This document shows, in pieces, positions 8,261 through 16,943 of a stretch of 64,000 nucleotides of DNA. This DNA comes from Singulisphaera acidiphila DSM 18658 (lineage in GTDB: Bacteria; Planctomycetota; Planctomycetia; Isosphaerales; Isosphaeraceae): positions 1 through 64,000 of the forward strand of contig NC_019892.1 in the NCBI RefSeq assembly GCF_000242455.2. Direction: 5' to 3'. The notes below the pieces were generated by a model that had not been told where the DNA came from, made no database searches, and was given only the letters and a program-made list of their open reading frames with translations. The number at the start of each line of letters is the position of its first letter. Position 1 is the stretch's first letter. The position numbers were made by a program, and so were the translations under genes.

Positions 8261-10327
8261 TCAGAGTTTCGGAACCTCGACTGGCTTGGCCATGGTCTTC
8301 ATCGCCTCTTTCTGCTTCTTGGCGGCGGGGGAGTCCATCTTGGGCCGTTCGATCGGCTTGACGTAGGTCTCGACCCACTGGAAGCCAAAGGCATCCTTCA
8401 ACTCGCGTTTGGCAAGCAGGGCCCAGGGGGTGTTGGGATGCTCGTCGATGACGCGCTGAAGCAGGTCCTTGGCCTGCTTGGCCGCGGAGGCCGCCTTGTC
8501 ACTATACCGGATTTCCTCGCTTGGCACGAGTTTCCAGGCGTTTGACGTCTCGTTCTTGAACTTGAGGGCGTCTTTCTTCATCGTGGCGCACGCCCAGTTA
8601 TACTCATAGCAGCGAATCTTCATCGCCAGGAGCCGGCCGCGGATCAGGTCGTAGTGGGCCTGCCAGCGGCGCGAGGTCTCGCGGTCACGGTGCTTGGCCG
8701 CCTGCATGATCGGCCCCAGGGCCTCATCCACGGCATTGGCCGTTAGCGCGGCCTTCGTCTGGTTATCGGCCATCACCTCTTTGAACTCAGGACCGTCGGC
8801 CGCAGGGAACGTCAGTGAGGGCTGAGGCCCCATCCGTTGCTGAGTGATCATCGCCGCCTCGAGAACGGCCTGGCGGATTGGGTGCTTGGCCACGGTCGCC
8901 TCGTACTGCTGCCGGCTGAGCAAGTCGGGCTTGTACTCGCGCATCATGACCGGGTCGAACCCCATCCGGGCGGGGCCCATCCGGGTCACGAAGAAGATCC
9001 CGCCGGTGGCGCCGGCCAACCGGCTCAGAGCATACGGGCCGAACCCGGAATCGAGCATATCATATTGATAGCCGTCATACCAGAATGGGAGCTTGATCTG
9101 TTCGAGGGCCACGCTCTCGGGCCCTTGGCGGACCGGAAGGTTGCGGTGGTGCACCTTGGTCTTGGGGTCGAAATAGTCCATCGCGCCCATCGCCCGGCCG
9201 AAGAGCGCCTGCGAGCCGAGAACGTAGACCGGCACCTTGGCCCGGGAGGCCACATCGATCGCTTCCTCGAGCCGCGGCTCATCGTCGCCGACCTCGTCGG
9301 TCACGACGATGATCATCGCGCGGTACGGGTTGCCCTTGGCGTCCTTGTAGTGGCCCCAGCGGCGGACGATCTCGGCGACGGTTCCGAAGGTGGTCTCAAT
9401 GCCCGTCGTATCCAGCGGAACCGCATTGATCGCGCTGACGATCTCGGCCTTGTCGGCGGTGGGGGCGGTGGTCATTGCGCTCCGATCGTTGCCGAAGGCG
9501 ACGACCGAGGTGAGCAGGCCGCCGTCGTGGCTCAGGTCTTCGCCGTCGAGTTCGGCGATATGGCCGTAGATCGTGTCGATCTGCTTGCCGAGCTTCTCGC
9601 GTTCCACGGCCAGGCTGCCCGAGGCGTCAAACGCCCAGATCACCAGGGTACGCCCCTTCTCCAGGCGACCGAGAATCTCCTGGGCAATCCGGTCGACGGC
9701 CCCGTCCACCCCGTCGGCATACTCCGCGCCGTTGCCTTTGATCGAAACGGTCTGGCCGAGCATCGTGGCTGTCGGCACCGCGACCCGGGTGGCCTGGCTG
9801 ACGTCGAGCGAGGCCAATTGCAATGTCGACGCCGGCTTCGCGGAGGCCGCATCCATCGGATCGACACTGACCCCCGGCGGGGCCGAGACGACCGTCGGCG
9901 CCAGGTTCGGCGAGAAGGATCCCCCGACCGCCGTATTGGTCAGAGGCTTATCCTCCATATCCAGATCCTGGAAATCGGCCTTCGCGTCCAGCTCGCCGAG
10001 CACGGTGTGGTCCTCCACCCGGCTCTGAAACTCGCGCTGAACCTCGTGCTGAACCGCAAGCCCGGCCATGCCCAAGCCGAGCATGAGCACGGCGTGAACG
10101 CCCACGCTGACCAGGATCGCGGGGACCTCGATGTCCAACCGTCCCCCCAACCAGCGTGAGACCTGGGGGTAACGCCGATCGAGCCCGCGAAGAAAGGCCC
10201 GAAAGCCGGCCTCTTCGCTCACGACCTCGGCATCCAAACCGATCGGCTCGCTTGACTCGCTCGGCTTGCGTCGGGCACGAGTGACCATCTGTTCCCGGAC
10301 TGCGGCTCGGATCCCCACGGTTCTCAT
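8261..10327 (-). CDS. Membrane-anchored vWA-domain protein (paralogue 2)
   Basis: About 688 residues from the ATG at 10325-10327; another ATG lies at 10288, and the frame is open to a TTG at 10369. One membrane helix (VPAILVSVGVHAVLMLGLGM, about 66-85) precedes a vWA domain whose metal-site motif is DASGS (about residue 230), followed by VTDEVGDD. The region GFGPYALSRLAGATGGIFF matches GFAPYELARLAKDTGGIYF of the downstream gene, and both proteins end with a helical domain containing WQAHYDL. The two genes are separated by about 95 bases on the same strand and form one tandem-duplicated unit. Role unknown. Confidence 0.84.
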   Translation of the reverse strand: MRTVGIRAAVREQMVTRARRKPSESSEPIGLDAEVVSEEAGFRAFLRGLDRRYPQVSRWLGGRLDIEVPAILVSVGVHAVLMLGLGMAGLAVQHEVQREFQSRVEDHTVLGELDAKADFQDLDMEDKPLTNTAVGGSFSPNLAPTVVSAPPGVSVDPMDAASAKPASTLQLASLDVSQATRVAVPTATMLGQTVSIKGNGAEYADGVDGAVDRIAQEILGRLEKGRTLVIWAFDASGSLAVEREKLGKQIDTIYGHIAELDGEDLSHDGGLLTSVVAFGNDRSAMTTAPTADKAEIVSAINAVPLDTTGIETTFGTVAEIVRRWGHYKDAKGNPYRAMIIVVTDEVGDDEPRLEEAIDVASRAKVPVYVLGSQALFGRAMGAMDYFDPKTKVHHRNLPVRQGPESVALEQIKLPFWYDGYQYDMLDSGFGPYALSRLAGATGGIFFVTRMGPARMGFDPVMMREYKPDLLSRQQYEATVAKHPIRQAVLEAAMITQQRMGPQPSLTFPAADGPEFKEVMADNQTKAALTANAVDEALGPIMQAAKHRDRETSRRWQAHYDLIRGRLLAMKIRCYEYNWACATMKKDALKFKNETSNAWKLVPSEEIRYSDKAASAAKQAKDLLQRVIDEHPNTPWALLAKRELKDAFGFQWVETYVKPIERPKMDSPAAKKQKEAMKTMAKPVEVPKL

Positions 10328-10431
10328 CTCCCCAAGGCCTTCCCTAACCCCTCGACGAGGTGGGACCAAAGCCCTTTCATGAGTCGCGCACCGGGCTCCT
10401 CCGGTTGGCCAGGCCAGCCGGGATCGTCACA

Positions 10432-10450
10432 AATCAACGATACGTTGATT
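10432..10450. promoter_or_regulatory. Perfect dyad between divergent genes
   Basis: AATCAACG and CGTTGATT flank a 3-base centre (ATA). The 19-base site lies in the 300-base space between the vWA paralogue (minus) and the GNAT gene (plus), the position expected for an operator. No cognate regulator is identifiable nearby. Confidence 0.45.
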
Positions 10451-10629
10451 CCATCCATTATCTTAGCCGCCGTCCTCAGACCGGGCAATCCGGTTCCCCC
10501 CACCTTTTCCGAACCGGGCAAGTCTCCAATATCTGGCGCAGAGGTTTTTGGGCAACCGCGAGAAGGGAGCGAGGGAAGGCATGGTGGAATGTCCCAAGTC
10601 CATCGGCTCTGTGCTAACCTGGGCGCACC

Positions 10630-11673
10630 ATGATCCCAGAAATTCGTCCGCTCCGCCCCGACGACCTCCAAGAGCTCAGCCGGTTTTTGATCGAGGGCTT
10701 CCACGCGCCCAGCGACGCCGCATTCGCGGCCCCCGACGTCCTCGGCTGGAAATACCTCGAGCCGATCCACGATGGTGACGAAATACCTCGGAGCTTCATC
10801 GCGAGCGAGGAAGGGCGGATCGTCGGGCATGTCGGGCTCTGTCCGACGGCCTTCGAGGGGCTCAGCCTTCCCCCAGGCGGGATCACAACGCTGCACATGG
10901 TCGACTGGCTCGGTTCACGAGTTCACCGCGCCCTCGGATCAGCGCTGATGCGGCACGCCCATCAAAAGGCCAAAACGCAATACGTGCTCGTGGCCAACGA
11001 ACGGGCCAGGCGCGTGACCGGCGGGGCCGGTTACACGCCGACGGCCGAGGTCACGGTCTTCCAGAAAGTCCTCCGCATCGGCTACCGCTGGAGGGTGCCG
11101 GGCCTTGGCCCCGGGGCCCGCCTGCTGCGGGTGGGCCGGGACGCCGCCCGCAAGGTGCTGAACCCGGGGCGCTCTCCTCAGATCGCTGTCGAGCTCCGCC
11201 AGGTGCGGGAATTCGGCCCCGAGGTTGGCCCGATCCTCGACGACTGGCAGGCACGCGCGATCCTGACCAGCCGCTCCCCCGAGCGGCTCAATCATGCGTT
11301 GCACTATCCTCGGCCAGGGATGTCGGGCTGGCTGATCCTCGTGGGAGAGCAGCCCCAAGGGTTCGCGCTGTTGAACGTGGTCGCCCAAGGGACGGTCCGA
11401 ACCGGCAAACTCGTCGAGTGCCTCGTGCAAGGGGACGACAGCGCCCTCCAGCACGCAGCCACCACCGCCTTGACGGAGGAGCTCAGGCGGCAGGGGGCCG
11501 ACCTGGCCATCGGCTTCGCCAGCACTCCGTGGACCACCGAGGCCCTCCGACTCAGCGGATTTACCCCGGCCCATCGCCTGGAATTTACCCTCCGCGATCG
11601 CGAGCGTCTCATCCCCCCAGGGATTCCCATTCACCTTTCGCCCTTTGAGGCGGACTACGCCTATTCGTCTTGA
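10630..11673 (+). CDS. GNAT-family N-acyltransferase
   Basis: A 347-residue protein. The first 150 residues form a GNAT fold: IRPLRPDDLQELSRFL at the N terminus, a beta-strand with GRIVGHVGLC, and an acetyl-CoA-binding segment around SRVHRALGSALM. A second, diverged GNAT-like half covers about 190-330. The family transfers acyl groups from CoA or a carrier to amines. The downstream polysaccharide deacetylase suggests a role in modifying a surface polysaccharide, but this is inference. No strong ribosome binding site precedes the ATG. Confidence 0.78.
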   Translation: MIPEIRPLRPDDLQELSRFLIEGFHAPSDAAFAAPDVLGWKYLEPIHDGDEIPRSFIASEEGRIVGHVGLCPTAFEGLSLPPGGITTLHMVDWLGSRVHRALGSALMRHAHQKAKTQYVLVANERARRVTGGAGYTPTAEVTVFQKVLRIGYRWRVPGLGPGARLLRVGRDAARKVLNPGRSPQIAVELRQVREFGPEVGPILDDWQARAILTSRSPERLNHALHYPRPGMSGWLILVGEQPQGFALLNVVAQGTVRTGKLVECLVQGDDSALQHAATTALTEELRRQGADLAIGFASTPWTTEALRLSGFTPAHRLEFTLRDRERLIPPGIPIHLSPFEADYAYSS

Positions 11674-11813
11674 GTGCGGCCTCGATGATTCGATACGGTT
11701 CGCCGACAACAGTCGAAAACCCAAATCGCGTGGATTCTTCGGTGAGGATCAACGTGGTGTGCCGCGTTCACCCACCCTCCAAGATTCTCTTTTAAGAACA
11801 GCACCGTTGCCAC

Positions 11814-12848
11814 ATGCTTATCCAGAATAAGAGAGAGATCCTGGCCCGTGGATTTGACCAGATCGGCCTGACTCGCCTCCTGGAGCGTACCGCGAGGCGG
11901 CCCTCGGTCCTGGTCGCGACGTTTCACCGGATCGGCAACCCGGCGGCAGGGGCGTTTTACGATGGCGTCTACTCGGCCTCGCCCGAGGCATTCCACGCCC
12001 AGGTGCGCCACCTCCGCGACCGCTTCCAGTTGGTCACTCTCGAAGCTCTCGCCGCGATGGCCGGCGCAGAGTTCGCGGTCGACCGCCCCACCGCTCTGAT
12101 CACCTTCGACGATGGCTATCGCGATAACTTCGACGTCGCCTTCCCCATCCTCCAGGAGCTCAACGCTCCGGCGACGTTCTTCATCCCGACCGGCTACTTT
12201 TCCAGGCCGCAAGTCCCCTGGTGGGATCACGCAGCCCACGTCCTGAAGCGGACCGGCAAATCGCGGATCACGCTCGACTGGCCCGAACCCCTCGATCTTG
12301 ACCTGGAGCAAACAGCGCGGGGCACCGCGATTGCGGCGGTCGTGCGGCTCTATCTCGACGGTAAGGTGAAGGCGGACGACGAGGCCCGGTTCCGCGCCCA
12401 CCTCGAGGAGCGAGCCGAGGTCGTCGTGGATGACAGCGCACTGGGCCGCGCTCTGTTCATGACCTGGGACCAGGTCCGCCGCCTGGCCGGCTCGGGAATG
12501 TCGATCGGCTCGCACGCGCACGACCATCGCGCCCTGGCGTCGCTCGCGGAGCCCGACCAGCGCCACGAGCTGGTCGAATCGAAGCGGATCCTCGAGCAGG
12601 AGGTCGGGCGCGAGATCCAAGGGGTCGCCTACCCGTTCGGCTGGGCGGGGACGTACGACGAGCAAACGCAGCGGCTGGCCCAAGAGGCTGGCTACCGCCT
12701 GGCCTTCTCCTCGGCCGAGGGGGTGAACCGGCCCGGCGCGGCCGACCCGTTCGCCCTCCGCCGGCTCAACGTGGGCTATCACGATTCCGCCCCCTTGTTC
12801 CGGGCGCGGACGGCCCTGCAAACCGCGTTCGGGGCCTCGTTCCTTTAG
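11814..12848 (+). CDS. Polysaccharide deacetylase (NodB-type)
   Basis: A 344-residue carbohydrate esterase 4 protein. The catalytic and metal-binding motif TFDDGYRDN lies at 97-105 and the second metal motif SHAHDH at about 232-237. YPFGWAGTYDEQTQRLA near 270 is the usual third region. Such enzymes remove N-acetyl groups from polysaccharide or peptidoglycan sugars. There is no clear signal peptide, so it may act in the cytoplasm on a lipid-linked precursor, as exopolysaccharide-locus members do. It lies 140 bases after the GNAT gene on the same strand. Confidence 0.88.
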   Translation: MLIQNKREILARGFDQIGLTRLLERTARRPSVLVATFHRIGNPAAGAFYDGVYSASPEAFHAQVRHLRDRFQLVTLEALAAMAGAEFAVDRPTALITFDDGYRDNFDVAFPILQELNAPATFFIPTGYFSRPQVPWWDHAAHVLKRTGKSRITLDWPEPLDLDLEQTARGTAIAAVVRLYLDGKVKADDEARFRAHLEERAEVVVDDSALGRALFMTWDQVRRLAGSGMSIGSHAHDHRALASLAEPDQRHELVESKRILEQEVGREIQGVAYPFGWAGTYDEQTQRLAQEAGYRLAFSSAEGVNRPGAADPFALRRLNVGYHDSAPLFRARTALQTAFGASFL

Positions 12849-13034
12849 TTAGAGCGACGGAAGGCCGGTGCCCCCTACCCGGGGCAGGCCGAAGTTCTCA
12901 GTTCTCACGGCCGGTTGACTCTGGTCCATCCGGCCCGTTACGATCGCGTTCGGTCGGCTCGCGCCGGGGAAAAGGGTCCGGCCGGATTCGACTCGCCCGG
13001 CGTGCCCTATCCCTTATATCGTGGTGATTGACTC

Positions 13035-13829
13035 GTGCACATCTTGCTGACCAATGACGACGGCGTGTTCGCCCCGGGCCTGCGGGCGTTGCGCAAGGAA
13101 TTGCAACGGCTGGGGGAAGTGACGGTGATCGCTCCGGCCATGGAGCAGAGCGGGGTGGGTCACTCGATTACGCTTTTGACCCCCCTGGTTGTCAAACAGG
13201 TGGATGAAGACGACGGGACGACCCTGGGCTGGATGGTCGAGGGAAGCCCGGCCGACAGCGTCAAACTCGCCATCTGCGAACTGATGCCCCGCCCCCCCGA
13301 CCTGATCGTCTCGGGAATCAACGCCGGCTCCAACGCAGGGATCAACGTCCTCTATTCAGGCACGGTGGCCGCGGCGATCGAAGGGGCTTTCTTCAAAATC
13401 ACCAGCGTGGCCGTCTCGCTCGAGTTGGCCGAGCACTTCGACTATCCTCATGCCGCTCGCCACGCCACGCGGGTCATCGAGCGAATCCTGGCACACAAGC
13501 CCCCCAACGGCTCCTTGTTCAACGTCAACCTGCCCGCGCACTCACGCGGCGAGCCCAAGGGGGTCCGCGTCGTGCCGATGGGTATCGGCCGCTACGGCGA
13601 AGGCTTCGAGCGCAGGCAGGATCCGCGCGGGCGGACGTATTACTGGATGACGTACAACCCCCCGTTCCACCTCGAAGGTCCCGAGACCGACGTCACAAGC
13701 CTCTGCGACGGTTATATCACCGTCACCCCGCTCCACTTCGACCTGACCCGCTACGACCTGATCCCCGAGGTCGGTGGCTGGGACTGGAACGGAGCCCCTG
13801 TTCCTACTCCTCCAAGCAAAAATCCATAG
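13035..13829 (+). CDS. surE: 5'/3'-nucleotidase SurE
   Basis: A 264-residue SurE. The metal-binding NDDG motif is at 7-10, Ser39 and Asn96 (in VSGINAGSN) complete the divalent-metal site, and the fold continues with GTVAAAIEG. SurE removes phosphate from nucleoside 5'- and 3'-monophosphates and is a stationary-phase survival protein. Translation starts at a GTG, which gives the conserved MHILLTNDDG terminus. The lipoprotein gene follows after 31 bases and is probably co-transcribed. Confidence 0.95.
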   Translation: MHILLTNDDGVFAPGLRALRKELQRLGEVTVIAPAMEQSGVGHSITLLTPLVVKQVDEDDGTTLGWMVEGSPADSVKLAICELMPRPPDLIVSGINAGSNAGINVLYSGTVAAAIEGAFFKITSVAVSLELAEHFDYPHAARHATRVIERILAHKPPNGSLFNVNLPAHSRGEPKGVRVVPMGIGRYGEGFERRQDPRGRTYYWMTYNPPFHLEGPETDVTSLCDGYITVTPLHFDLTRYDLIPEVGGWDWNGAPVPTPPSKNP

Positions 13830-13860
13830 TCGATCATAGCAATAGTCAGGAGAATTCTTC

Positions 13861-14421
13861 ATGCGCCTGCAATCGCGAGATCGCCGCTCTACCCCGCTTG
13901 GTGTCTCCTTGCTCTTGCTCTTCCTTGCCCCCGGCTGCGAGGAACCCCGCCACGTCAACACGAAGCTCAACGCCCCATCAGCTCCCGCCCCCGCTCCCGC
14001 GACGGAGCCGGCCTCTGCCTCGGAGGTCGTTCAGCCCCGTGAGATTCTGGGCCAGCGGACAACGGACATCCGGAACGCGGATGACGAGCTGAAAAAGGGA
14101 GCACAAGTCGCCACCACCAAGATCACGGCGAAGGATCCGATCACCCTCCCCGGCAACGCTTACGTCACCATCATCGGCCGGACCTCGATTCTGCAGATCG
14201 AGCACGCCATGAACCTCTACAAGGCCACGAACGACCGCTTCCCCAAGGATTTCGCCGAGTTCAACACCGAGATCATCAAGGCCAACAACCTCGCCCTGCC
14301 CAAGCTCCCCTACTACCAGGAGTACGGCTACGACGAGAAAGAACATAAGCTCATCGTCCTGGAATACCCCGACCGCAAGGAGGCCCTCCAGAAGCAGGAC
14401 GACGCCAAATACGGACGCTGA
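13861..14421 (+). CDS. Putative lipoprotein of unknown function
   Basis: A 186-residue protein with a lipoprotein signal: a basic N terminus, hydrophobic LGVSLLLLFL and lipobox LAPGC (Cys at about 27), then a Pro/Ala-rich linker. The mature part contains ILQIEHAMNLYKATNDRFPKD-like sequence, reminiscent of the post-pilin segment of planctomycete prepilin-like proteins, but there is no pilin N terminus. AGGAG lies just before the ATG. It is 31 bases from surE. Function not known. Confidence 0.75.
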   Translation: MRLQSRDRRSTPLGVSLLLLFLAPGCEEPRHVNTKLNAPSAPAPAPATEPASASEVVQPREILGQRTTDIRNADDELKKGAQVATTKITAKDPITLPGNAYVTIIGRTSILQIEHAMNLYKATNDRFPKDFAEFNTEIIKANNLALPKLPYYQEYGYDEKEHKLIVLEYPDRKEALQKQDDAKYGR

Positions 14422-14463
14422 GCGATGAACCGATCTTGAGAGCCGCTTCTCCCTTCATTCCCT

Positions 14464-14488
14464 CCCGCTCGCCCGTAAAGCGAGCGGG
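14464..14488 (+). terminator. Hairpin after the lipoprotein gene
   Basis: CCCGCTCGC (14464-14472) pairs perfectly with GCGAGCGGG (14480-14488) around a 7-base loop, 42 bases after the stop codon. No U-run follows, so it is a candidate rather than a classical terminator. Confidence 0.4.
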
Positions 14489-14655
14489 CAGGGTCCGCTT
14501 CCTGTCTTCAAACAGCCAGCGCAAGACAGGGAGCTCACACTCCCCACTCGTCTAAAATCCAAAGATTCTCTCGCCCGCAAGGCAAGCGAGGAGCGTGCGC
14601 GCGCCCTGCCTTCAAACAGGCAGCAAAAAGACAAGAGAACGCACACTTCTCGCTC
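14469..14655. repeat. Two imperfect direct repeats of about 85 bases
   Basis: Copy one starts near 14469 and copy two near 14572. Shared blocks are CTCGCCCG[T/C]AA[A/G]GC[G/A]AGCG, CTG[T/C]CTTCAAACAG[C/G]CAGC and AAGACA. Each block around TTCAAACAG can fold into a short stem (for example CTGCCT with AGGCAG). Confidence 0.6.
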
Positions 14656-14679
14656 GCCCGAGAATCGAAGTCACAATAC

Positions 14680-14691
14680 GCAAACGTTTGC
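14680..14691. promoter_or_regulatory. 12-base palindrome upstream of the carbonic anhydrase promoter
   Basis: GCAAACGTTTGC is a perfect palindrome ending 27 bases before the proposed -35 element. It overlaps a further GCACGTTTGC. The form resembles LacI-family operators, but no such regulator is encoded in the window. Confidence 0.4.
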
Positions 14692-14718
14692 ACGTTTGCC
14701 CCTGGGCACGTTTTCATC

Positions 14719-14746
14719 TTTACATTGCTAATTGACTGTGTAGAAT
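14719..14746 (+). promoter_or_regulatory. Likely promoter for the carbonic anhydrase gene
   Basis: TTTACA (14719-14724) and TAGAAT (14741-14746) are each five of six matches to the sigma-70 consensus, with a 16-base spacer. The implied leader is about 130 bases. Confidence 0.45.
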
Positions 14747-14885
14747 GCAGGCGATTTGCTCCCCCACCTCATTCCCCCCATCCCCCCTCGCTGATCCTCC
14801 CCCCTTCCAGCGATTTGCTCCCCCCCAGAAGAGCGTAGACGAATCCGTCTGACCAAAGCCGACATCTGAGGAGCAAGCGACAGCC

Positions 14886-16142
14886 ATGCAAACGCTTGGC
14901 CAGATCAAGAATTTCAACAATGCGCAGAGGAACCGGGTGACCCAGCCCAGCGTCAACGTCGAACGACTCGAGACTCGACTTGCCCTGAGCGGTTCTCAGG
15001 CCACTCTGACGCAGCCGTTCGGAACCATCACGGGCCGGATTCTTAATGAGGACAACGGGCACGGGCTTGGCAAGGTGACGGTCCAACTGTTCGGCTCGAA
15101 CGGACAGGTCGTGGCAACAACGAAGACCGGCCCCCAGGGCCGCTACGCGTTCCACGTCAAGTCCGACGCACCGTACGTCGTCCATGCCGTCACGCCAAAG
15201 CGATTCATCCAGACATCGCCAGCTTTCAACAACACAGCCCCGACCGGCGTCTATGCCACAAATCCGCTGACAGGAAAGCCCTACACAGGGGCGAACTGGA
15301 ACTATCGAACCGGCAACAACAACCCGGCCAACGGGCCTGTGGGACCCGCGGCCTGGGCAACGATCACGCCGGCCGGAACGCTCCCATTTGAATCACCCAT
15401 CAACATCAGTGGCCCGCCGATCGACCTCAGCCAGATCCTCAGCATCCACTACAACGACGCAACCCCCAAGGCGATCGTCAACAACGGCGCCCAGATCCAG
15501 GCTCAATTCAACAATTCGACCAACGACTCGATCGTCCTGGATGGCCAGACCTACGAGCTCTCACAGCTCCACTACCACGACACTGCGGAAAACCAGGTGG
15601 CCGGGTATACGTACCCGATGGAAGAGCACTTCGTGAACGTCAGCGCCTCGGGAGCGGAGACCGTTATAGCCGTCTTCCTTCAGCTCGGGTCGCACAACGC
15701 GGCACTCCAACCGATCCTCGATGCCGCCTCCGCCCATCTGACCGCGCCCAATTCCACGACCACGATCGACACCCCGATCGATTTCGCCGGCCTCCTGCCG
15801 TCGAACCTCCAGGGCTGGTTCTACGAAGGGTCGCTCACCACGCCCCCGCTCTCGCAGCCCGTCAACTGGCTTGTGCTCTCGACCCCCATCACGCTCGACG
15901 CTCAGCAACTCCAACAGTATGAAGCAGTGGCCAACGGCGCGGGCTTCCTCCCCAACAACCGACCGCTCCAGCCGACGGACGGCCGCCAAGTCAATCAGTC
16001 CAACATCGACATGAACTATCAAGGGCAACCGATTCGCGACGCCAACTTCACCTTCGCCTTCGCTCCGCCCAACACGGCCTGGCACAAGGTCACCCCCGCC
16101 AAGATTTCAAGCACAGGCAAATCCACAGCCGCAGCCGTGTAA
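14886..16142 (+). CDS. Secreted alpha-type carbonic anhydrase with N-terminal beta-sandwich domain
   Basis: A 418-residue protein. The N terminus has the planctomycete surface signature VERLETRLALSG (about 24-35). A prealbumin-like/SdrD-B-type module follows (ITGRILNEDNGHGLGKVTVQLFG..., about 49-105), then an alpha-carbonic anhydrase domain. Zinc ligands are His229 and His231 (QLHYH) and His248 (EEHFV), and the substrate-pocket block SLTTPPLSQPVNW is intact. It should hydrate CO2 outside the cytoplasm. The spacing between the second and third ligands is shorter than in animal enzymes (17 against 23 residues). It is a single gene with its own promoter candidate. Confidence 0.9.
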   Translation: MQTLGQIKNFNNAQRNRVTQPSVNVERLETRLALSGSQATLTQPFGTITGRILNEDNGHGLGKVTVQLFGSNGQVVATTKTGPQGRYAFHVKSDAPYVVHAVTPKRFIQTSPAFNNTAPTGVYATNPLTGKPYTGANWNYRTGNNNPANGPVGPAAWATITPAGTLPFESPINISGPPIDLSQILSIHYNDATPKAIVNNGAQIQAQFNNSTNDSIVLDGQTYELSQLHYHDTAENQVAGYTYPMEEHFVNVSASGAETVIAVFLQLGSHNAALQPILDAASAHLTAPNSTTTIDTPIDFAGLLPSNLQGWFYEGSLTTPPLSQPVNWLVLSTPITLDAQQLQQYEAVANGAGFLPNNRPLQPTDGRQVNQSNIDMNYQGQPIRDANFTFAFAPPNTAWHKVTPAKISSTGKSTAAAV

Positions 16143-16702
16143 AGCCAACCTTGGGTCGTTCTCCGTCTTATCGAAGGTCTGACCTCCATCAACAAGGTCG
16201 ATTCAACGACCTGGCCGGTGGCATGAGTGCGCAAGCAAACAATTCCATGCCATCGGCCGACTCACTCCGTGCCCCCCCCTTCCCTGACCAAACGGAGAGC
16301 AGATCACGGTCCCGGATGGATTTTCTTCACGATTTTATCACAATCAAGAACCGATGATCCTTCTGCGGCGACGAGAGATCGAACGACAACTTGCCGGAGA
16401 CCGGATCCCCTGAAAGGCGGAGGAACTCGTTCGACAATCCGTCGATCCCCCCGGCGAAGCCAAGAAGCGCCCGGCATCCACGGATCGGCCTTGAAACACG
16501 GGCCAGCCTAACGAACAATGAGCGTTGGGAAATCGAAAATAAATCAGGAGCACCGGCGCACCGTCGGCCCTTGAGGAGACGACCCAAAGAAACCAGTTCA
16601 AAAAAAGAAGAGGGCTGCCTTCCGCAAATAAAAAAAAGGCGCGGGAAGCCGCCCATCCCTTTGACTTTCTTGGGAAAGGGAATACCCGGGAGGGGCTTCA
16701 TC
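16143..16702. other. Geneless stretch with one interspersed-repeat copy
   Basis: There are 560 bases with no convincing gene. A copy of a short interspersed element lies at 16556-16596 (listed separately). The rest is A-rich for this genome, especially 16590-16680, with no recognisable regulatory motif. Confidence 0.5.
16556..16596 (-). repeat. Interspersed 41-base element, copy A
   Basis: It matches 24841-24881 at 34 of 41 positions. Shared landmarks on the plus strand are CCCTTGAGGA and CAAAGAAA. Both copies are in geneless, A-rich spacers. Orientation is arbitrary; no terminal repeats or target duplications were seen. Confidence 0.6.
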
Positions 16703-16831
16703 ATGACACGCGAACATCTCTCCAAAGTTCTGGCCGAGACCGCCCTGGTGGCCTACAGCGCAGGCTTCCTGGTCCTCTACGTCCTCATCAAGCTGTCACA
16801 TCTGCCGATCATTCCCTGGCTGAAATTTTAG
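16703..16831 (+). CDS. Small single-pass membrane protein
   Basis: A 42-residue protein, MTREHLSKVLAETALVAY followed by one hydrophobic helix (about 16-32) and ending HLPIIPWLKF. A strong GGGAGGGG ribosome binding site lies about nine bases before the ATG. No family is recognised. Support rests on the ribosome binding site and the coherent membrane segment, so it could still be chance. Confidence 0.5.
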   Translation: MTREHLSKVLAETALVAYSAGFLVLYVLIKLSHLPIIPWLKF

Positions 16832-16943
16832 AGCGGTCTTTGCAGGGAGGCCCAGGCCCTAAAGCCTTCCCAACCAAACAGGAATGCGGGCAGGTCGCCC
16901 CGCCCGCTTCTTCTCGATCCTATCCTGGCCCAAAAGCTTGGCG

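Larger units (their letters stand above)
14422..14885. other. Repeat-rich intergenic region
   Basis: There are 464 bases without a gene. It holds a 9-base-pair hairpin, two copies of an imperfect repeat of about 85 bases, a 12-base palindrome and a likely promoter for the carbonic anhydrase gene (listed separately). Near 14752 and 14811 the string GCGATTTGCTCCCCC occurs twice. Confidence 0.7.

Noticed and set aside
12869..12886. TGCCCC/GGGGCA hairpin after the deacetylase gene
   Set aside because: Only six pairs, in very GC-rich sequence and without a U-tract.
14752..14830. Pyrimidine-rich direct repeats as a CRISPR-like array
   Set aside because: Only two GCGATTTGCTCCCCC units, with no regular spacers and no cas genes.
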